Program-made: the position numbers and the translations under genes
Assembly: GCA_026545765.1 (NCBI GenBank)
Contig: CM048839.1
Location: forward strand, 18,352,566 to 18,416,565
DNA from: Plantago major
Lineage: Eukaryota > Streptophyta > Magnoliopsida > Lamiales > Plantaginaceae
Direction of reading: 5' to 3'
DNA: 64,000 nt
Shown: positions 11,491-23,829 of the stretch, in pieces
How positions within the stretch are numbered: position 1 is the stretch's first letter
How the letters are laid out: the number at the start of each line of letters is the position of its first letter
Notes under the pieces: generated by a model
Database searches by the model: none
The model's input: only the letters and a program-made list of their open reading frames with translations
Told to the model about the DNA's origin: nothing

Positions 11491-13299
11491 TGTAGCGTGA
11501 TGCGTATCAAATTAATTAATCAATTTTTTAATCATGCATAATAGTATGTTTTAAAACTGTTTTGTATATGATTCTTCCACGATCCCTTCTACGTTAAGTA
11601 CAAACTCTTGATCTACATAATACTCTTAATTTTTGTTAGTAGCATTGCTAGATTCCTATTAGATAACATAGTAGCATTGCTAGATTCCTAATAAATAACA
11701 TAAGCCGTATTGTTTAGAACTCAAAACATCTATTTGCAGAACTCAGTACATAAGATTAAACTTAAAAACCCACCAACAAGACAAGTAAATTGTGTAGAGT
11801 AAACCAACTCATCAAAGATAAGAGATGACACTAAACAGTAAATTGGGCTTTATTGTGTAGAGACGACACTAAACGGTAAGTTCATGAACATAATCACCAC
11901 TAATTCAAAATACATAAAACAAATCCCAACAAGCTTGTGATTAAGATGGTAAGCAGATCGCAGTAAACTCAAACCAGTTTTTTTTCCCTGTACCACACTC
12001 CCAGACAATGATCATCCAATTTCCATAAGAAAGTCCATCCCTAACCGGAACATCAAATCACAAAGAGAGCCACAAATCAGCTCAATCAACAGATTGTAAT
12101 CCCCCCTCCTCTCAGTAGTAATCCCTGCTCCTCTCGCACCCCGCCATCTCTGTCCTCCTTCCACAACTCGTCTCTTTTTACTTTATCCTGGCGATTCCCA
12201 TGGCCTAGGCTTCTGATTATGAGAAGCCTGCGAGATACACACATTCGAACTTGGTTTAACCGTAAATTTCAAGAGCATAGACAAAAAAAAAAAAAAAAAT
12301 CTAGACTTCTACGACCCCATACAGCGTCTATCATTTAAAGCCAATGCATTCAAAAATTTCAAGAAAACCTTATTTCAGGAACATTCTAATAAAAAAAAAT
12401 CAAGAAAGCCTTATTTCAGGAACATTCTAATAACAAACCAGAAACTATAAATGCTGAAGAAGCCAGGCACATATAAATGCACATGTTGTACCCAGTCCTT
12501 GAAGTACAAAATGCACAAACATAATTTGATATTGTAGTGGTTACATGTCATTGTTGATGTGGTACCTCAGGGCTCAGATGCAACAAACAATGAAAAGGTT
12601 GCTGTTCAAATAGGATACTTATAATCTTTAAGGACCATTTTACAGGCAACACCAGGCATTTGAATCTGAAACAAAAAATCGATGACAAACTCTTGAACTC
12701 CATGCTATGAGTACTAATTAAACCATACCATGAGTCTTTCTAGCAAATGTTTCCAAGTATAACATGAGTAACTAATCACAATAGAAGTTAACATTTATAA
12801 ATTTATAATCAAGCATATCATGATATCAACAGAAATGACCTGAGATGAGAGCATAAATGACATGAAACTACATTCATAAGTTCTTCATCTCAGTGGAAAT
12901 GAAAATGTTATAATCAAGCAAGCAATATGAGCAACTTTAGGCCATTTTATAAGCAAATGCTAGTTTAGTTCAGACTGTTTTCAGGTTTATGAGAAAGGAA
13001 TCATCACAAATTCGCAAAAAAGACTATACTAAACCAAGAAGCTATAAGAACTCATTTTCATATTCAATAATAACAGAGAGCTTACTCTGCCTTGTTGATT
13101 CAATATTGAGAAGGAGAAGTGAAGGCTTATGTTATAACAGTGTAGGTACAAGGAAATAACAGAGAGCTTACTTTGCCTTGTTTATTCAATATTGAGAAGG
13201 AGAAGATCAGGCTTATGTTATGTGACAGGAGAAGAGAAGGCTTATGAAAATTTAGGACAAATACTGGAATTTTATTTACCAGTAGCAGTAGATAAAAGT
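11491..13299. other. Intergenic DNA with small duplications
   Basis: No gene is recognised. A 32-bp tandem duplication (agtagcattgctagattcct) lies at 11637-11701 and a second one (ttatttcaggaacattctaa) at 12358-12433. A block with aataacagagagcttact and attcaatattgagaaggaga is repeated at about 13068 and 13158. Confidence 0.5.
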
Positions 13300-13759
13300 A
13301 CGAATTCATATCTCATGATGGTTTCCTCACACAAATGAGTCTTGAGAGAGAGTCTCTTAGTGACAGGGTTTATCTTCCATTCAAGAGTTGATAGAACCAA
13401 CAACTCCATTTCTTTGAATGGTTTTGGACTTAAACACATAATTACACTCTTGCACCTACAAATTCACACAATACCACGTACAAATGAGTCCAAATTCAGC
13501 AAGAAAAACGAAAGAATTGTCAAAGATTGGTTTTTTACAGTTTAGAACATATTTGCAAGTTTTATGACAGAGTCACTCGAGTTTCCTCAACTTTTGCAGC
13601 CAAAGAGAGACAAGCCATTGCAGCAAGATAAGTCATCCATGAGACTCATACACAGAAATATGTCTACCTAAGAAATTGGCAACAAGAAGTGCAGTGAGAG
13701 CAGAAAATGGATAGTACTCAAGAACCTTGAGATCCATTCAACAACACCAATTTTGTCAG
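13300..13759 (-). pseudogene. Broken cyclin-D-like gene, two exon remnants
   Basis: D-type cyclins activate CDKA to drive G1/S. On the minus strand a first remnant (about 13759-13553) reads GVVEWISRFL, then YYPFSALTALLVANFLGR and, after a frameshift, WMTYLAAMACLSLAAKVEET followed by a stop. This is the cyclin box of plant CYCD proteins. A second remnant starts at 13455 after an intact acceptor (TTGTAG) and reads VQECNYVFKSKTIQR, frameshift, then MELLVLSTLEWKINPVT, which is the next CYCD segment. The exon break falls where CYCD genes have an intron, so this is a genomic copy rather than a retroposed one. The donor is lost and there is at least one stop and two frameshifts. Confidence 0.8.
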
Positions 13760-14180
13760 TCAACGGATTTCCAATTACACTAAATTACAACAAATTCATA
13801 AACGTGAATATTATAGGATTTTCAACCACCAACAACCAAATCTGATAGTAATAGGTTTCTCACATTTTGAAAAACGTGGAACGACCAAAGCAGAAGATAG
13901 AGGAAATAGCATAAAACAATGAACAGTAAAAAGCCCAACATTAATAAAATGGCGATTTCTTACCAGAAATTGAAAGCGGAATGATGCAATGGTTCCATGG
14001 GTAGTCCTATTCAGAGCCGGATCATTAACCAACGTAACATTTTTTAGGAAAAACAGGTCTACTCAGGATTCAAGGAAGAAATCAGAATCACATTTTAGTT
14101 TAGATAAACTAACATCAATGGCCAATCAAGCTAACATTCAAATTTTATAAAACAATGAAAGACACAGCATAAGAGCCAAC

Positions 14181-17100
14181 CTGTTTCCAGTCTAGTTGTG
14201 GAAATACTGCACGCATAGAAAAAAGAAGAGGATTCAGTAAAACTTCCACTTGAAGTAGAAATTTAAAAGATTTAGAATAAGTTCAATTAGGGTGAGGACG
14301 AAGAGGACACACACCTCATGCCCTATCACACCCAAGATTGCATCATAATCATAATCGGTCGCAGTTTCCGGGGTTGCCAAGACAAGTTTGGAAGTAAAAA
14401 TCTGCCAATAAAAACAGCAGAATTTAATAATGAAAATCTCTACCATATCAGGCAAAGTTAAAATGTAATTTATCAGCTTACATTCAGACTCTTGTTCCAT
14501 GGCTCCCCTGTCATCAGAATTAAGTTTAAATAAACAAATAAATAAGTAGAAGAGAAACCTTCCCCTCAGGGTCAAAAAGAGAAGAAAATGAATATGAGCA
14601 ATCAAAATAGGGGAAGAACTAGCATGTTAAAATCTGGTACAGCTACAATATTAAAGAGATCCAGGTCGTACTCGAGCCCAAAAACCTAATTGTATTGGCA
14701 AACAGTAAGAACAAAGAACTGAGTCACATGCTGTTTGTTAATAATATTGACAAACAAGAAAGCGAATTAGAGATCTAACATCTTCATCCCATTTCATTGC
14801 AGCTTTCAGAGAGTACATGGCATGGGACGTCTTTGGCACATCTTGCGGGGGGTCCAGATCCTGAGGGAAACCTTTCGCCCAGAGCGAGTTATGAAAGTAT
14901 CATCCCTACTCTCCAATTGTACAGCAACTAACGCGAAAAGGTAGCAAGGTTTCACAAATGGGTCCTCCCATGTTGCATAATGCTTTCCATCCTGCACTGG
15001 TTCACAAACCATGATTGTCCTTACTTGTAAATAACTCTATTTATGTGAACATAAAAAAAAAATAGATTATGACTTCTCTAGAGTTCTAAATTAAATCTCA
15101 TCTTCAGATGCATTGAGGATCTCACGTCCAAGTCTCCTTGCTCAATGAGATTTCCATTACTCAACAGGACAGGGTACAATGACTTGTCACCTTCAATGCG
15201 ACATGTGTACTTTGCCGTTATCTAGGAAGCATGAATACGTTTGGATGGTAGCGTATTATTCAAAAATACGTATTTAATACGCAGACGTACAAATACGCTT
15301 GAAATACGTATTTTCCCCAATTCGACTTGGTTTCGAATTGCAGTCCGGCCAGTCCCAAATCCCAATTGTGTCGAATTGTTTCAATCTTATAAATATACAC
15401 GAATCAACAACAAACCTGGCATCGCCGGAGTTCTTCAGGTTGCCGGAAATTCATCTTCTCTAGTCGTGTTGTTTCAACTTTCATGAACGATTCATCTTCT
15501 CTAGTCTAGCGTCTTGGTCGATCTGGTTTTGCTTGAACAATTCATGAATCGATGATCTGGTGGTGTTGGTCGATCTGGTTTCTTAGTTTCTTTCAGCCGC
15601 TGCGTTGTTTTCTTTCGCCTTTCCTTCAGATCTGGTTTTGAGCCTCTTATATGTTAAATTGTTAATTGTTAATTACTTAATTAATGGTTTATTGGTTTCT
15701 ATCTTTCTTCTGCACCGTCTATGTGCAAATTGATTCTATCTAGCTTTAATTTATTGGTTCTTGAAATTTGTACACACTGAGGCATTAAATAAATAAACAT
15801 TAAGACAGACAGCAGTATACTATAGAATTCTAGAAGGGAACTATGGGTTAATTAAAATGATACATAAGAAAATAGACAAATGTGAATGTTTCAATATATA
15901 TAAAACTATATATAAAACAAAAACGTATTTTTAACGTATTCGTATTTCAATAATTTGAATTTTGGCGTATTCATATGCGTATTCGTATGCAGATGCGTAT
16001 TCGTATGCATGCTTCCTAGGCCATTATATCAGGACGATCCTAGTGTTGGAGAAACATATTAGCCAAAAAAAAAAAAGCAATGTAAAGCAGCAAAAACTTT
16101 CAAAGTGAAGTTGTATGCCACACCTGATAGTATGGGATTTTCAAAAACCCTCAGCTTCACACTGTGTGCAGAAATTCCCTGATGACTTGTAAAGACCCTG
16201 CATTTATCATCTTATTATAAATATGAAGCAAATGTTTGTCCATAACTGTGAGCTATATAGTGAATATATAGCAAATTTTAATTGGACTTGAAATATTGAA
16301 ACTCAAACAGACCTCTAAGGAGGTATTAAGAGGTATTATTCTGTGGTTGGATTTCAGTAACAATCTCCAGAGTAAATTTACCACTCGGAGGCATGGAAAG
16401 AGTCAAGTGGCGTGAATCTACTTGAAAACTATCCTCCTACAAAACGTAAATTTCATCTGTCAGTAATAAAGAATCAGAGGAGAGTTAAAAATTTGATAAA
16501 CAAAATAAATGAGCACTTCTTGGTTCTAGTGAAAGAGCAGCCTATAGATTGATCAGCAGTATATGAGAATATATTAAACAAAGCTCCTTACATTAAAGGC
16601 TACTGCTTCTTCAAGTGCTATCAAACCTTCAGCTCCTTGCCGTTGACCTTTACAGATACCAGTTTCATATCTACCCCATCCAAGACGAGAGGTGAAGAAA
16701 CTCCTGTTCATAAAAATCAGAAGAAGCTCGAAATTATGTCTCGCTGATATTAAAATGAATGACAATTCAAGTTCCTCGACAAAATTAAGGATCAAATCTA
16801 GTGTAAAGTTCTAAACGTACTTGAAACTCCATCTGGAACAACTTATACAAAAAATGAATTTCTAAACCCTATTGAAACAACAGGTAGAGATGCTAACAAT
16901 TATATAAACTATCCAGGTATTATTAAATATAGTGTGAATTCCAACAGAGATCATTGCTTAAGAGTATTAACTATTAACTATAAAAATTATGATCACTTGT
17001 GATTTATAGGCTTTTTGTCTATGACGCCAACCTTTTGAATTCTTGAATCCTCATGGTCAACTTAGTTAGCCTACTGCCTGTTGGAATTTATAAAACACTA

Positions 17101-17882
17101 ACCACTCTACTGTTGCAGCTAATAAGATTTACTAACAAGGATGGTATCATTACATTACTACAATTCCGCTCACTTCTAATGTAAACTACTGCAAAATGGA
17201 AAGCACCTAGCAAAAGAAATTGTAAATGGAAGACTAACAGGATTCAGAAAAATACCTTCTGCTCTCGGAGTGACAACAATTTTGGATGAAACAATTGTAT
17301 TTTCCTCGCCCAGTGTGAACTTCAGATCCACCTATGCACAATCATGTAATGAATAAGCACTAAGCAATCAAAGCACTGATCCTTTTAACATTAAAATCCA
17401 ATATCAAAAGAAGCGCATGGACATACTGAGTCAAAGAAGTAATCAGGCTGCTTGTAGTCCTTCAAAAAGATCTCCTTTGGTGACTCCATCACTGAATCTT
17501 CAATTTGCTTTGGTGATGGTTCTGTTGCAACTGAACAAATCAGGCTCCGGATTTTTTGTCCGTAGAACGCTGAGAAAAGGCTCAAACATATAAGTTATTT
17601 AAACACATAGGACTGAAAATCTAACAAACCGCATGGTACATGGACAACATAAAATAGAAAAGCTTACATGCAATGCGCTATACGGTAATCCGAATTTCTG
17701 CCAATTAGTTACCTGGTGGGAAAAAGTGAACAATGACATGAGTTAACAGGTGGGTCGGAGTTGGAAGCAGATCAAGTGTAGAAACAAAATGCATAGTCAG
17801 TACAAACCTTAGAACTAAATGATTGCCTGTAGCTACAGATACTCTTTACTGAGTAGCTCCGTGCACGGCAACTCCCCCTAAG
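14181..17882 (-). pseudogene. Truncated M1-family (puromycin-sensitive type) aminopeptidase pseudogene
   Basis: Minus-strand exon remnants, 5' to 3': 17882-17808, 17712-17668, 17569-17427, 17331-17256, 16703-16627, 16436-16313, 16197-16124, 16039-16028 joined across a transposon to 15213-15126, 14991-14780, about 14693-14642, about 14516-14487, 14401-14315 and 14206-14181. They read in order [185 protein letters not shown] and IGHE followed by YFHN. This matches plant M1 zinc aminopeptidases. Lesions: small deletions after IWTP and in the GAME motif, a frameshift and stop after CEAEGF, a small duplication after NNTS, a lost splice donor after PDFNM, and TAG in place of the Trp codon right after HEYFHN. 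The C-terminal two thirds are absent. It is clearly dead. Confidence 0.9.
15222..16019. mobile_element. 798-bp hAT-like element inside an exon of the aminopeptidase pseudogene
   Basis: Ends are perfect inverted 12-mers, CTAGGAAGCATG...CATGCTTCCTAG, flanked by gccgttat (15214-15221) and gccattat (16020-16027), an 8-bp duplication with one mismatch. Subterminal regions are packed with TACG/CGTATT motifs on both sides, a frequent hAT feature. No transposase is seen. Removing it restores the exon reading that joins DRPDIM to AKYTCRIE. Confidence 0.88.
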
Positions 17883-20269
17883 CTGAAAGATACCATTGAA
17901 ACTCTCAGATAATATGAAGTAAAAGGTAGCAAATACAATCAATGTCTCATAAAAAACACAACATTCAACAATTTTGTAAACAATTCTTCTCCCTGCTTCA
18001 AATACATAAAATACTCTTTATGGGATTCCCAAAGTTATTAACCGAAAATAGACCGCAAGAAGTTGAAAGATCTGGGAAGTTGTTGATTTATTGATTTCCT
18101 CCTCTCAACCAGCCCTACAATAATGTACTAAAAACATTATATTTCGAACCATCTTTAAGTACTGCTCCTGCCTCCTCTAGACTATCAAGAAATACATACA
18201 AATTGTCACAGGTAGGGAAACTGATAGAAAGTTAGTTGTCGTTGAATAATAATAATAATTCATTCTCTCATGAATTGTATACATCGATCCACCCTTTATC
18301 TCAAGTACCAATTCAAAGTCGACTTCATTTTTATTCAGATCGGAATGCAACACGACTGGGTCTTTCTTTTCTTCTTGTTTCTTTTTTTGTGATTGGAAAC
18401 TTCTTGTTTGTCTATTCAATTTGTTGCAGTAAGTTAGAGGACCAAATCCAAAATTTGAAGAAGAAGATAGGTTTTGTTGTTGAAGAAGAAAAGGCTTTTG
18501 TTAAAGCCGGTTATTTGGATTTTGGACGGTCCAGATACTAAGTTAAACATCTATAGAAGTCTTACACTATCCGAGAAGAGGTGAAAACATGAAATTAGAC
18601 CCAAAATAATATGGAGAATAAGGAGAAACAAGTATATAAAACCTAACAATGTAATAATAGTTGAAGGAAGTAAACGCACCTCAACATATGTAGATCGAAC
18701 AATTAACGATTATCAGAAAGAATTAAGCACAGGGTTAATCAACCTACGGATTCGAAAAACACAAAATCAAACACCGAAACTTATCCCAAAAAAGATGGAA
18801 GTAAATTATACAACGAACATGCCAAAAGCTGAAACTAAACTCAGTGACTAATTACCTTCAGATCTGCCAGCCTCTATATCATCTTATTTGCCAATTCAAG
18901 AGTTCGTGAGTCCTACATTTCAAGCTTTTGATCAAAAAATTAACAAGACTTTAGAGAACTTATCTCTCTCGACAGATAACAAGATATGAAGCTAAGCAAA
19001 GACCAGGATTAGGAAGTTCCAAATTCCAAAACATAATCACAAGCTTATCACATATACTGATATACAGTTATACACAGCTAAATTCTATCTTATACTGTAA
19101 CAGTCTACTACTGTCTTTTCATACCCCTAATAAGAATTGTGAGCTGAATATACATCGGGACATCTCTATTGATTCAAATAAGCTTCAAATACCTACCACC
19201 ATCACTAAGGGTCTTAACTGCTAATTATATGAACCACTCCTTTTCATTTTCCCACATATTTATTCGAAACAACAATAGCTAAAAATGATTCTTTCTGTTA
19301 CTTAAACTCCGCAATGTAAATTAAAGGAAGTAAACGCACCTCAACATATGTAGATCGAACAATTAACGATTATCAGAAAGAATTAAGCACAGGGCTAATC
19401 AACCTACGGATTCGAAAAACACAAAATCAAACACCAAAACTTATCCCAAAAAAGATGGAAGTAAATACAAAAGCAGATTCAAGATGTTCATAACTAAGAG
19501 GTTGGGACTCTACCGAACTACGCCCTTTTCCGCCATAGTACCGCCCCCACTCGTCTCTCCAGACAGGCCAGGTCCTATTGTCGCGAAAATGGCAACAATT
19601 CATCACTCTACAGCTCAATTGTCCTCAAAATAGTAATCTATCATCTTCCTCTCATAAACAGATGAATTTCGACTGTAACATCTCGTCAAAACAATAAGAT
19701 TTGAATAACTATCGAAGGAGTTGAGCAAATTTTGGTGAAGAAGACGAATCGGCCCTTTGAAGATAGAGATGGTTTAAGATCTGAAGATCCCATGGCGGAT
19801 TGAAGGTCTTGATAACAAGGGGAAGGGCTCTGGTGAAGAAGGAGGGGATTCCGGTGAAGGAAAAGAAGAAAGAGGTTGTGCTGATTAGTTATCGTGAAGA
19901 AGACAGGAGAGAATCTGATAGAAATAGGAAAACATGAGAGAATGGAAGAAGGCGGACCGTCCACGCGCCATATGTGGGTCTGGGCTTTTCTCTTCATTTT
20001 AGTGGAATTTGTACTATTTTTGGCGAAATAAGCAAAAATCCGAAGAAAAAATTGATTTCCCTACTTACCTTCTATTGGGTTATATCATTACTTTAAATGC
20101 TCAAATCCTGAGGTTTTGTAGATATAGTAAGAAATTCGGAAAAAATTAAGATAGTCGGCCGTGCATTTGACTTATGGCGGAGGTTATTATATAAATAGGT
20201 AAGTGTAAGATCATATTATAATTTACTCTTTCTCAACTAATGCAATTAACACTGGTGATACTTAAACCA
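17883..20269. other. Region upstream of the aminopeptidase pseudogene
   Basis: Probably the old 5' part of the pseudogene (minus strand) plus spacer. I see donor-like GAG|GTGCG on the minus strand and a possible leader at 19990-19740, but no protein I can name. A microsatellite-like (aat)n lies at 18248-18260. The final 300 bases before the CACTA element hold nothing recognisable. Confidence 0.4.
18664..19466. repeat. 143-bp direct repeat, copies 660 bp apart
   Basis: 18664-18806 and 19324-19466 are the same apart from two substitutions (gggttaatc/gggctaatc and caccgaaac/caccaaaac). Both begin aaggaagtaaacgcacctca. On the minus strand each copy contains GAG|GTGCGTTTAC, a plausible donor, so an upstream exon may have been duplicated. 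Confidence 0.9.
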
Positions 20270-20433
20270 CACTACAATAAAATTAATAAGTTTTTAGTCA
20301 CGGATATCCGTTACTAAATCGTTACCAATTCGTCGCTAAATCCGTAGCGACAGATAATAAGCCCTTCTCAATTTCCTTCGTCAGAAACAGTTCAGTAACA
20401 AATGGATCCGTTCACCTTTTAGAGACGGATAAG

Positions 20434-21338
20434 TGTATTGGCCAAAATTCGCTCTTGTCAACTAGACTAACGGATCGGCCCATCAAGGCTACGGCCCAAC
20501 CCACAATCCATTAATGAGTCCGTCTTGACTTCATACGTGAGTTGGACTCCAAAGGCCTATGAAGCCCACCTGGCAAGTCATCCATCCAGCCAATCAGTCT
20601 GCATGCTACCTGACTAGCTCACTTAACCTTGCCAACCTTCCAGCTGGTTGACAAGCTAGCTAGCTCACCTAGCCCACCCGACCAGATGATCGACTACGTC
20701 GGTCAGACTAACAGACTAACCAACTCCAGTAGCTCGATGGACTTGGTCAGTCAGTAAGCAACCGACTTACGATCACTCTCATAACTACTTGAGACACAGT
20801 CCAACCCGTTCCAACGACCTCCCCGAAATTAGCGGGCAGACTCCAACGATGGGTGGGTTATATAGAGAAGGCTGAGGAGATGTAGAGGGCATCAGATGCT
20901 GACTGCAACAAACCCTAGCAATCAATCTCTCACGCCTCTATCTCTCTTAAGCTCTCTGATCAACATCAGCCGTCACCTATCATCATCCAACATCGCTCAT
21001 CACCATCCATCATCAACCTTCAACCATCCGCCATCATCCATCTCTGTCAGACAACTGCCAGCTAGCTCCTTCCCGTAAGGTCGGCTAATAGCTGCAGTGT
21101 TAAATCCACGTAGCCGAACCGACTCAATCAACAGGATAAGTCGACGCTTGCCACCATCTCTCCCTCTTTGTTCCTGTCATTTGACTACTCCTTCTACCAG
21201 TCATCTAACTTGAGTCCCTTGATTGACACCACACGGTGTCACCTCGGAATCTCACGTCTCTGTTGCTATTGTTTCCTTGCAGTTGTCGGTGCCCCAATCT
21301 CTAACCCTAATTTTGATTGTAGATTTACGGCGTCTACA
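20434..21338 (+). repeat. 5' LTR of the first Tat element
   Basis: A 905-bp LTR starting TGTATTGGCC and ending CGTCTACA. A TATA box (TTATATAG, about 20858-20865) is followed about 30 bp later by the likely transcription start. Its 60-codon open frame at 20896 is duplicated in the 3' LTR and has no known product. Long stretches match the 3' LTR exactly, but short dense mismatch patches occur (see findings). Confidence 0.92.
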
Positions 21339-21340
21339 AT

Positions 21341-21360
21341 TTGGCGCCCACCGTGGGGCC
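21341..21360 (+). other. Primer binding site of the first Tat element
   Basis: Two bases after the LTR the sequence TTGGCGCCCACCGTGGGGCC begins. TGGCGCC would pair with a tRNA 3' end ...GGCGCCA, as in many plant gypsy elements. Confidence 0.85.
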
Positions 21361-21415
21361 CCGGCTATCAAGAAAGGTAATCCAGTAGCAACCGCGACAC
21401 GCTAAGAAATCCATC

Positions 21416-22770
21416 ATGACGCACTCAGACGAATATGTTCTGGAAGAGGTAGAGGAGGTGGACGTCGTCACTCAGATCAAAACCTTGGCGGCCCAGATGC
21501 AAGAGAACGCTAAGAAGATCAAGCTCCTTGAGGACGAGAACCGCGCTGTCCGCCAGGAGAACTCGCTCTTGAAGGAAAGGGTTGAGTCTGTCGTCCACCA
21601 GGAGGTTCCAACGTTGGACGCGACCTCGTCTCGCCGACTGACTCATGGCACTGGGGTGGAGAACCCGCCACGCAACACGATTGAGGCTTGCCAGCTAACC
21701 TTTGAAGAGACGGAAGGGGTGATTCCCGTAACTCCAGTCTCTCAAGTGGTAAGCGCTCTGCCAAGGCCATCCCTTGAGATCACTCAAGGTACCACCAGCA
21801 GAAGGGTTTCGTTTGAAGGTGCTAACCCAAGGATGAACGACGAATCGCCACAACAACGCAACCAAAGCGCAAGTCAGGTAGATCACTTGCTAACCCTCTC
21901 TGCAGGTCACGGAAGTAGCAACGAGGAGCTAGCCTCCAAACTGGTGAGCCTGGAGGAGATGATCCAAAGAATCCTGAGTGCCAAAGACCAATCAAGAAGA
22001 GCTTACCCAACAGCTTTGCTGACTCTCCCTTCGCCGATGCTATAGCCTTGGTGGAGATGCCAACTAAGTTCACCTTCCCAAGCATGAAGCTCTATGATGG
22101 AACGACGGACCCGGACGACCATGTCTCACAATACAAGCAGAGGATGTTCACCATAGCCATCCCCAGGGATCTCCGCGAGGCATGCATGTGCAAAGGGTTC
22201 GTTCCACCGATCGGACAAATTTCTACAATGGTATACCAACTTACCCAACAATTTCATTTCCTCTTTGCCCAACTAGTCGATCGCTTTGGAACAATTCGCA
22301 AGCAAATGAAGCTTTAAAACCGCTTGACGACTTGTATAGCGTCCGGCAAAGACCTAACGAATCTCTCAGGGAGTACGTTGCAAGATTCAACAAGGAGAAG
22401 GTGTCAATCCCCAATTGCAACAAGGACACTGCTATCAACGCCTTCCGCAAGGGGTTGCCACCCAACTCGGGTCAGACAAGGAGACCATGTACCCCTGTCG
22501 AACAATGGAAGACGTGCTCGCCAAAGCATGGGCTCAGATAAAATGGGAGGAGGATGATGCCAACAGACCTTACGTGTCAAGCCAAAGTGCTCGCAAGGTG
22601 CCCAAGCCTGACAGACGAGTTGAACGAAGGGTTCCAGACTATCGTGCAGCCGCACTGATCGAGAGAAGACATGGTCCTGCGAATCCACCTCGCCTCCACC
22701 CAACAGAGGAGGACAGAACCCGAGCACGCCTCCGAGTTACTCCTCAAAGATTGAACCAGAGGAGTGTGTA
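21416..22770 (+). pseudogene. gag of the first Tat element (frameshifted)
   Basis: The structural (capsid) part. A 209-codon frame (21416-22045) begins MTHSDEYVLEEVEEVDVVTQ and contains a coiled-coil-like stretch (KKIKLLEDENRAVRQENSLL). The reading then shifts; the next frame (22048 on) has MPTKFTFPSMKLYDGTTDP and DDHVSQYKQRMF, and a third has YSVRQRPNESLREYVARFN and AINAFRKGLP, the retrotransposon gag core. At least three frame changes separate these blocks, so no single protein can be made as the sequence stands. Confidence 0.85.
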
Positions 22771-22819
22771 GCGATCATGAAGAGCATGGGTGATGAGTCG
22801 GTGGCAGAAAACTTAGAAC

Positions 22820-23627
22820 ACCTCCAGATCAGAGAAACTCCAACAAGTGGTGTGAGTTCCACGGAGACCACGGACATACAACCGCATAGTGCATCTCACT
22901 GCGATTGGAGGTAGCTGAGCTTCTGAAGAGAGGACACTTGACGGAGTTCCTCTCTGACAAAGGTAAAAGACCTCGCCACCCAAGTGGCAATCGATCTACC
23001 GAGCCCCTCGGACCAACAAGGTAATCAACGTGATCTCTGGGGGATCAGAGATCAGTGGTGTCTCATACTCTGCAAAGCGCCATAGTAGGCAAACGGTAAG
23101 GCCCGAGCTCGATGCTCGCAGAGCATCAGACACCTCTTCGTCTGACTTAACTATTAGCTTCTCAGACCAAGAGTCTAAGCAACTAATTAGTCCTCATGAC
23201 GACGCTTTAGTAATTTCCATTCTTATTGCCAATTGTCTTACGAAGAGAGTTCTCATTGATAATGGGAGCTCACGACATCATTTTTCTAGATGCTCTCACG
23301 TAAATGGGAATAAATGAGACCGCCATCCTCCGCCAGCCGACAACTTTGTATGGCTTCAGTGGAGAAAAGAAGTACACGGTTGGGAGTGTTACCCTTCCTG
23401 TCTATGCGGAAGGCATCAACCTACCGACAAAGTTCTTGATCGTAGACAGTCCGTCAAGCTATAATTCCATCCTTGGTAGGCCGTGGATTCACGATATGAA
23501 AGCGATCACAACCTACCACTGTGTGATTCGCTTCCTACCAAGTGGGGGTGAAGGAGATTCTAGGCCAAGAATGGATGCGAGGACGTGTTACATGGAAGCC
23601 CTGAAGCCCAAGGCAGCAGAGTTATAG
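22820..23627 (+). pseudogene. Zinc knuckle and aspartic protease of the first Tat element
   Basis: Around 22835-22900 a frame reads [14 protein letters not shown], then a stop in place of an acidic residue, then C, a C-H-H-C zinc-knuckle-like motif. The protease follows in two frames: KRVLIDNGSSRHHF (about 23240-23290), where the catalytic triplet reads DNG rather than DTG, and GSVTLPVYAEGINLPTKFLI with YNSILGRPWIHDMKAITTYH (23304-23560), which contains the ILGRPW segment. Frameshifts separate the parts. Confidence 0.83.
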
Positions 23628-23829
23628 CAATTACAGCAACTCAACCCCCTAATTTACCCAAACCAGCCAGGGACGGAAGAGCTCGATGAAGTTCAGATTC
23701 ACCCAGACCATCCAGATCACAAAGTTGATTGGGGCAAGGTTGAGACCGAGCTACGAGAGCAACCGATCACATTTCTCAAAGTTCACCACATCGCTTTGCT
23801 TGGTCACATGCGCATGACGGAGTTGACCT

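Noticed and set aside
13811-14032. Frame reading VNDPALNRTTHGTIASFRF as an additional aminopeptidase exon
   Set aside because: It does not match the expected segment after YFHNWTGNR, and I cannot assign it to cyclin D either.
19686-19997. Possible first exon of the aminopeptidase (minus strand)
   Set aside because: The reading does not resemble the family's N-terminus and no splice chain links it to 17882; left as unassigned upstream sequence.
20896-21078. 60-codon ORF found in the same form in both LTRs
   Set aside because: Downstream of the LTR TATA box and duplicated only because LTRs are copies; Ser/His-rich leader sequence, not a known protein.
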